This document shows, in pieces, positions 63,522-64,000 of a stretch of 64,000 nt of DNA (the stretch's first letter is position 1; every line of letters starts with the position of its first letter). The position numbers and the translations under genes were made by a program. Source of the stretch: Aphelocoma coerulescens (Eukaryota; Chordata; Aves; Passeriformes; Corvidae); assembly GCF_041296385.1 (NCBI RefSeq), contig NC_091020.1:27337001-27401000 (forward strand), written 5' to 3'. Under the pieces are notes generated by a model. That model was not told the DNA's origin, searched no databases, and was given only the letters and a program-made list of their open reading frames with translations.

Positions 63522-64000
63522 GTTTAGGAGAATGACCAGAAAATACAGAATTCTAGTGCTGAAAAGCCTGTAGGATTTGCTCATCTGCTTTCTTAGTTTT
63601 GGGAAAAACAAGCAACATGCTAAGGAGCTTTGCCAAAATGGTCCAGGAATCTGGGTTTCAGGAGGACAGTGCAGACAACAGTGCATGAAGACAGGACTGC
63701 TCCTGAGACCAGGTTGGCAAAAGCAGCCAGGACCCACCGCAGACAACTTGCATGTATGTAGCCACATGGGAGCCATCAGCCAGGCTGGACTGAACTTTCT
63801 CTGCACAATCCTGGGAATGACCAGTCCTCAGCTTGATGCAGTGGTCATTGATTTCACAAGTTTTTCAGTGAGCTTTAAAACCCTGCACTCATGTACTGGA
63901 GATCACGAGTATGAAAAAAAATTTCCCAACGTTCTCAGTCTATTTTATCAGCATTACTACAGGAAGGTCTGCTCTCATCATCACAACATCAGAGACCTGC
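63522..64000. other. Unique sequence to window end, no gene seen
   Basis: Remainder of a minus-strand open frame that begins outside the CR1 copy and has no recognisable domain; otherwise nothing. Confidence 0.5.

Noticed and set aside
63300..63806. 168-codon minus-strand open frame
   Set aside because: Its C-terminal part is the CR1 3' untranslated-type region; the rest has no recognisable domain.
1..64000. CRISPR array, operon, phage or plasmid structures
   Set aside because: No regularly spaced repeats with unique spacers, no dense same-strand coding and no ribosome-binding pattern. The CR1 and LTR content identifies bird nuclear DNA.

Overview
The window looks like ordinary AT-rich, gene-poor vertebrate DNA, either intergenic or inside a very long intron. 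The organism is almost certainly a bird. Five chicken-repeat-1 (CR1) LINE 3'-end fragments are readable by eye, at about 18.9, 30.2, 35.1, 54.5 and 63.3 kb. There are also two stand-alone retroviral long terminal repeats (LTRs) of the kind common in bird genomes. A songbird is my guess from the LTR style; it is not demonstrated. No bacterial-type operons, rRNA or CRISPR array were seen, and I recognised no tRNA, although I could not run a tRNA search.

I found no coding sequence I can defend. The longest open frames (138-187 codons) are explained by repeats (12.9-13.5, 35.1-35.6 and 63.3-63.8 kb), by GC-rich composition (40.2-40.7 kb), by purine-rich sequence (43.5-43.9 kb), or have no recognisable domain (2.9-3.4, 10.3-10.7, 37.9-38.4 and 61.3-61.8 kb). 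Two short plus-strand segments (7510-7598 and 21035-21237) have good splice acceptor and donor sequences and an uninterrupted reading frame. They are listed only as low-confidence candidate exons.

Layout: 0-9 kb is unique sequence with one short imperfect duplication. A 33-bp tandem array lies at 9.04-9.15 kb. A minus-strand solo LTR with TATA box, CCAAT boxes and polyadenylation signal occupies 12.80-13.46 kb. CR1 remnants lie at 18.9-19.2 kb and a C13/A12 tract at 25.3 kb. A diverged two-unit 109-bp tandem duplication is at 28.1-28.3 kb. CR1 and AT-rich microsatellites follow at 30.2-34.6 kb and a longer CR1 at 35.1-35.6 kb. A second, plus-strand solo LTR at 39.35-39.76 kb is bracketed by a perfect 6-bp direct repeat. 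It is followed 0.75 kb later by a compact CpG-rich block (40.50-40.79 kb) that could be a promoter. From 41 to 64 kb there is mostly unique AT-rich sequence with a purine-rich tract and two more CR1 copies.

The best leads are the CpG-rich block next to the LTR, the solo LTR with its target-site duplication, the promoter-bearing LTR at 13 kb, the two candidate exons, and the old 109-bp duplication. I did not find convincing evidence for a new biological system.
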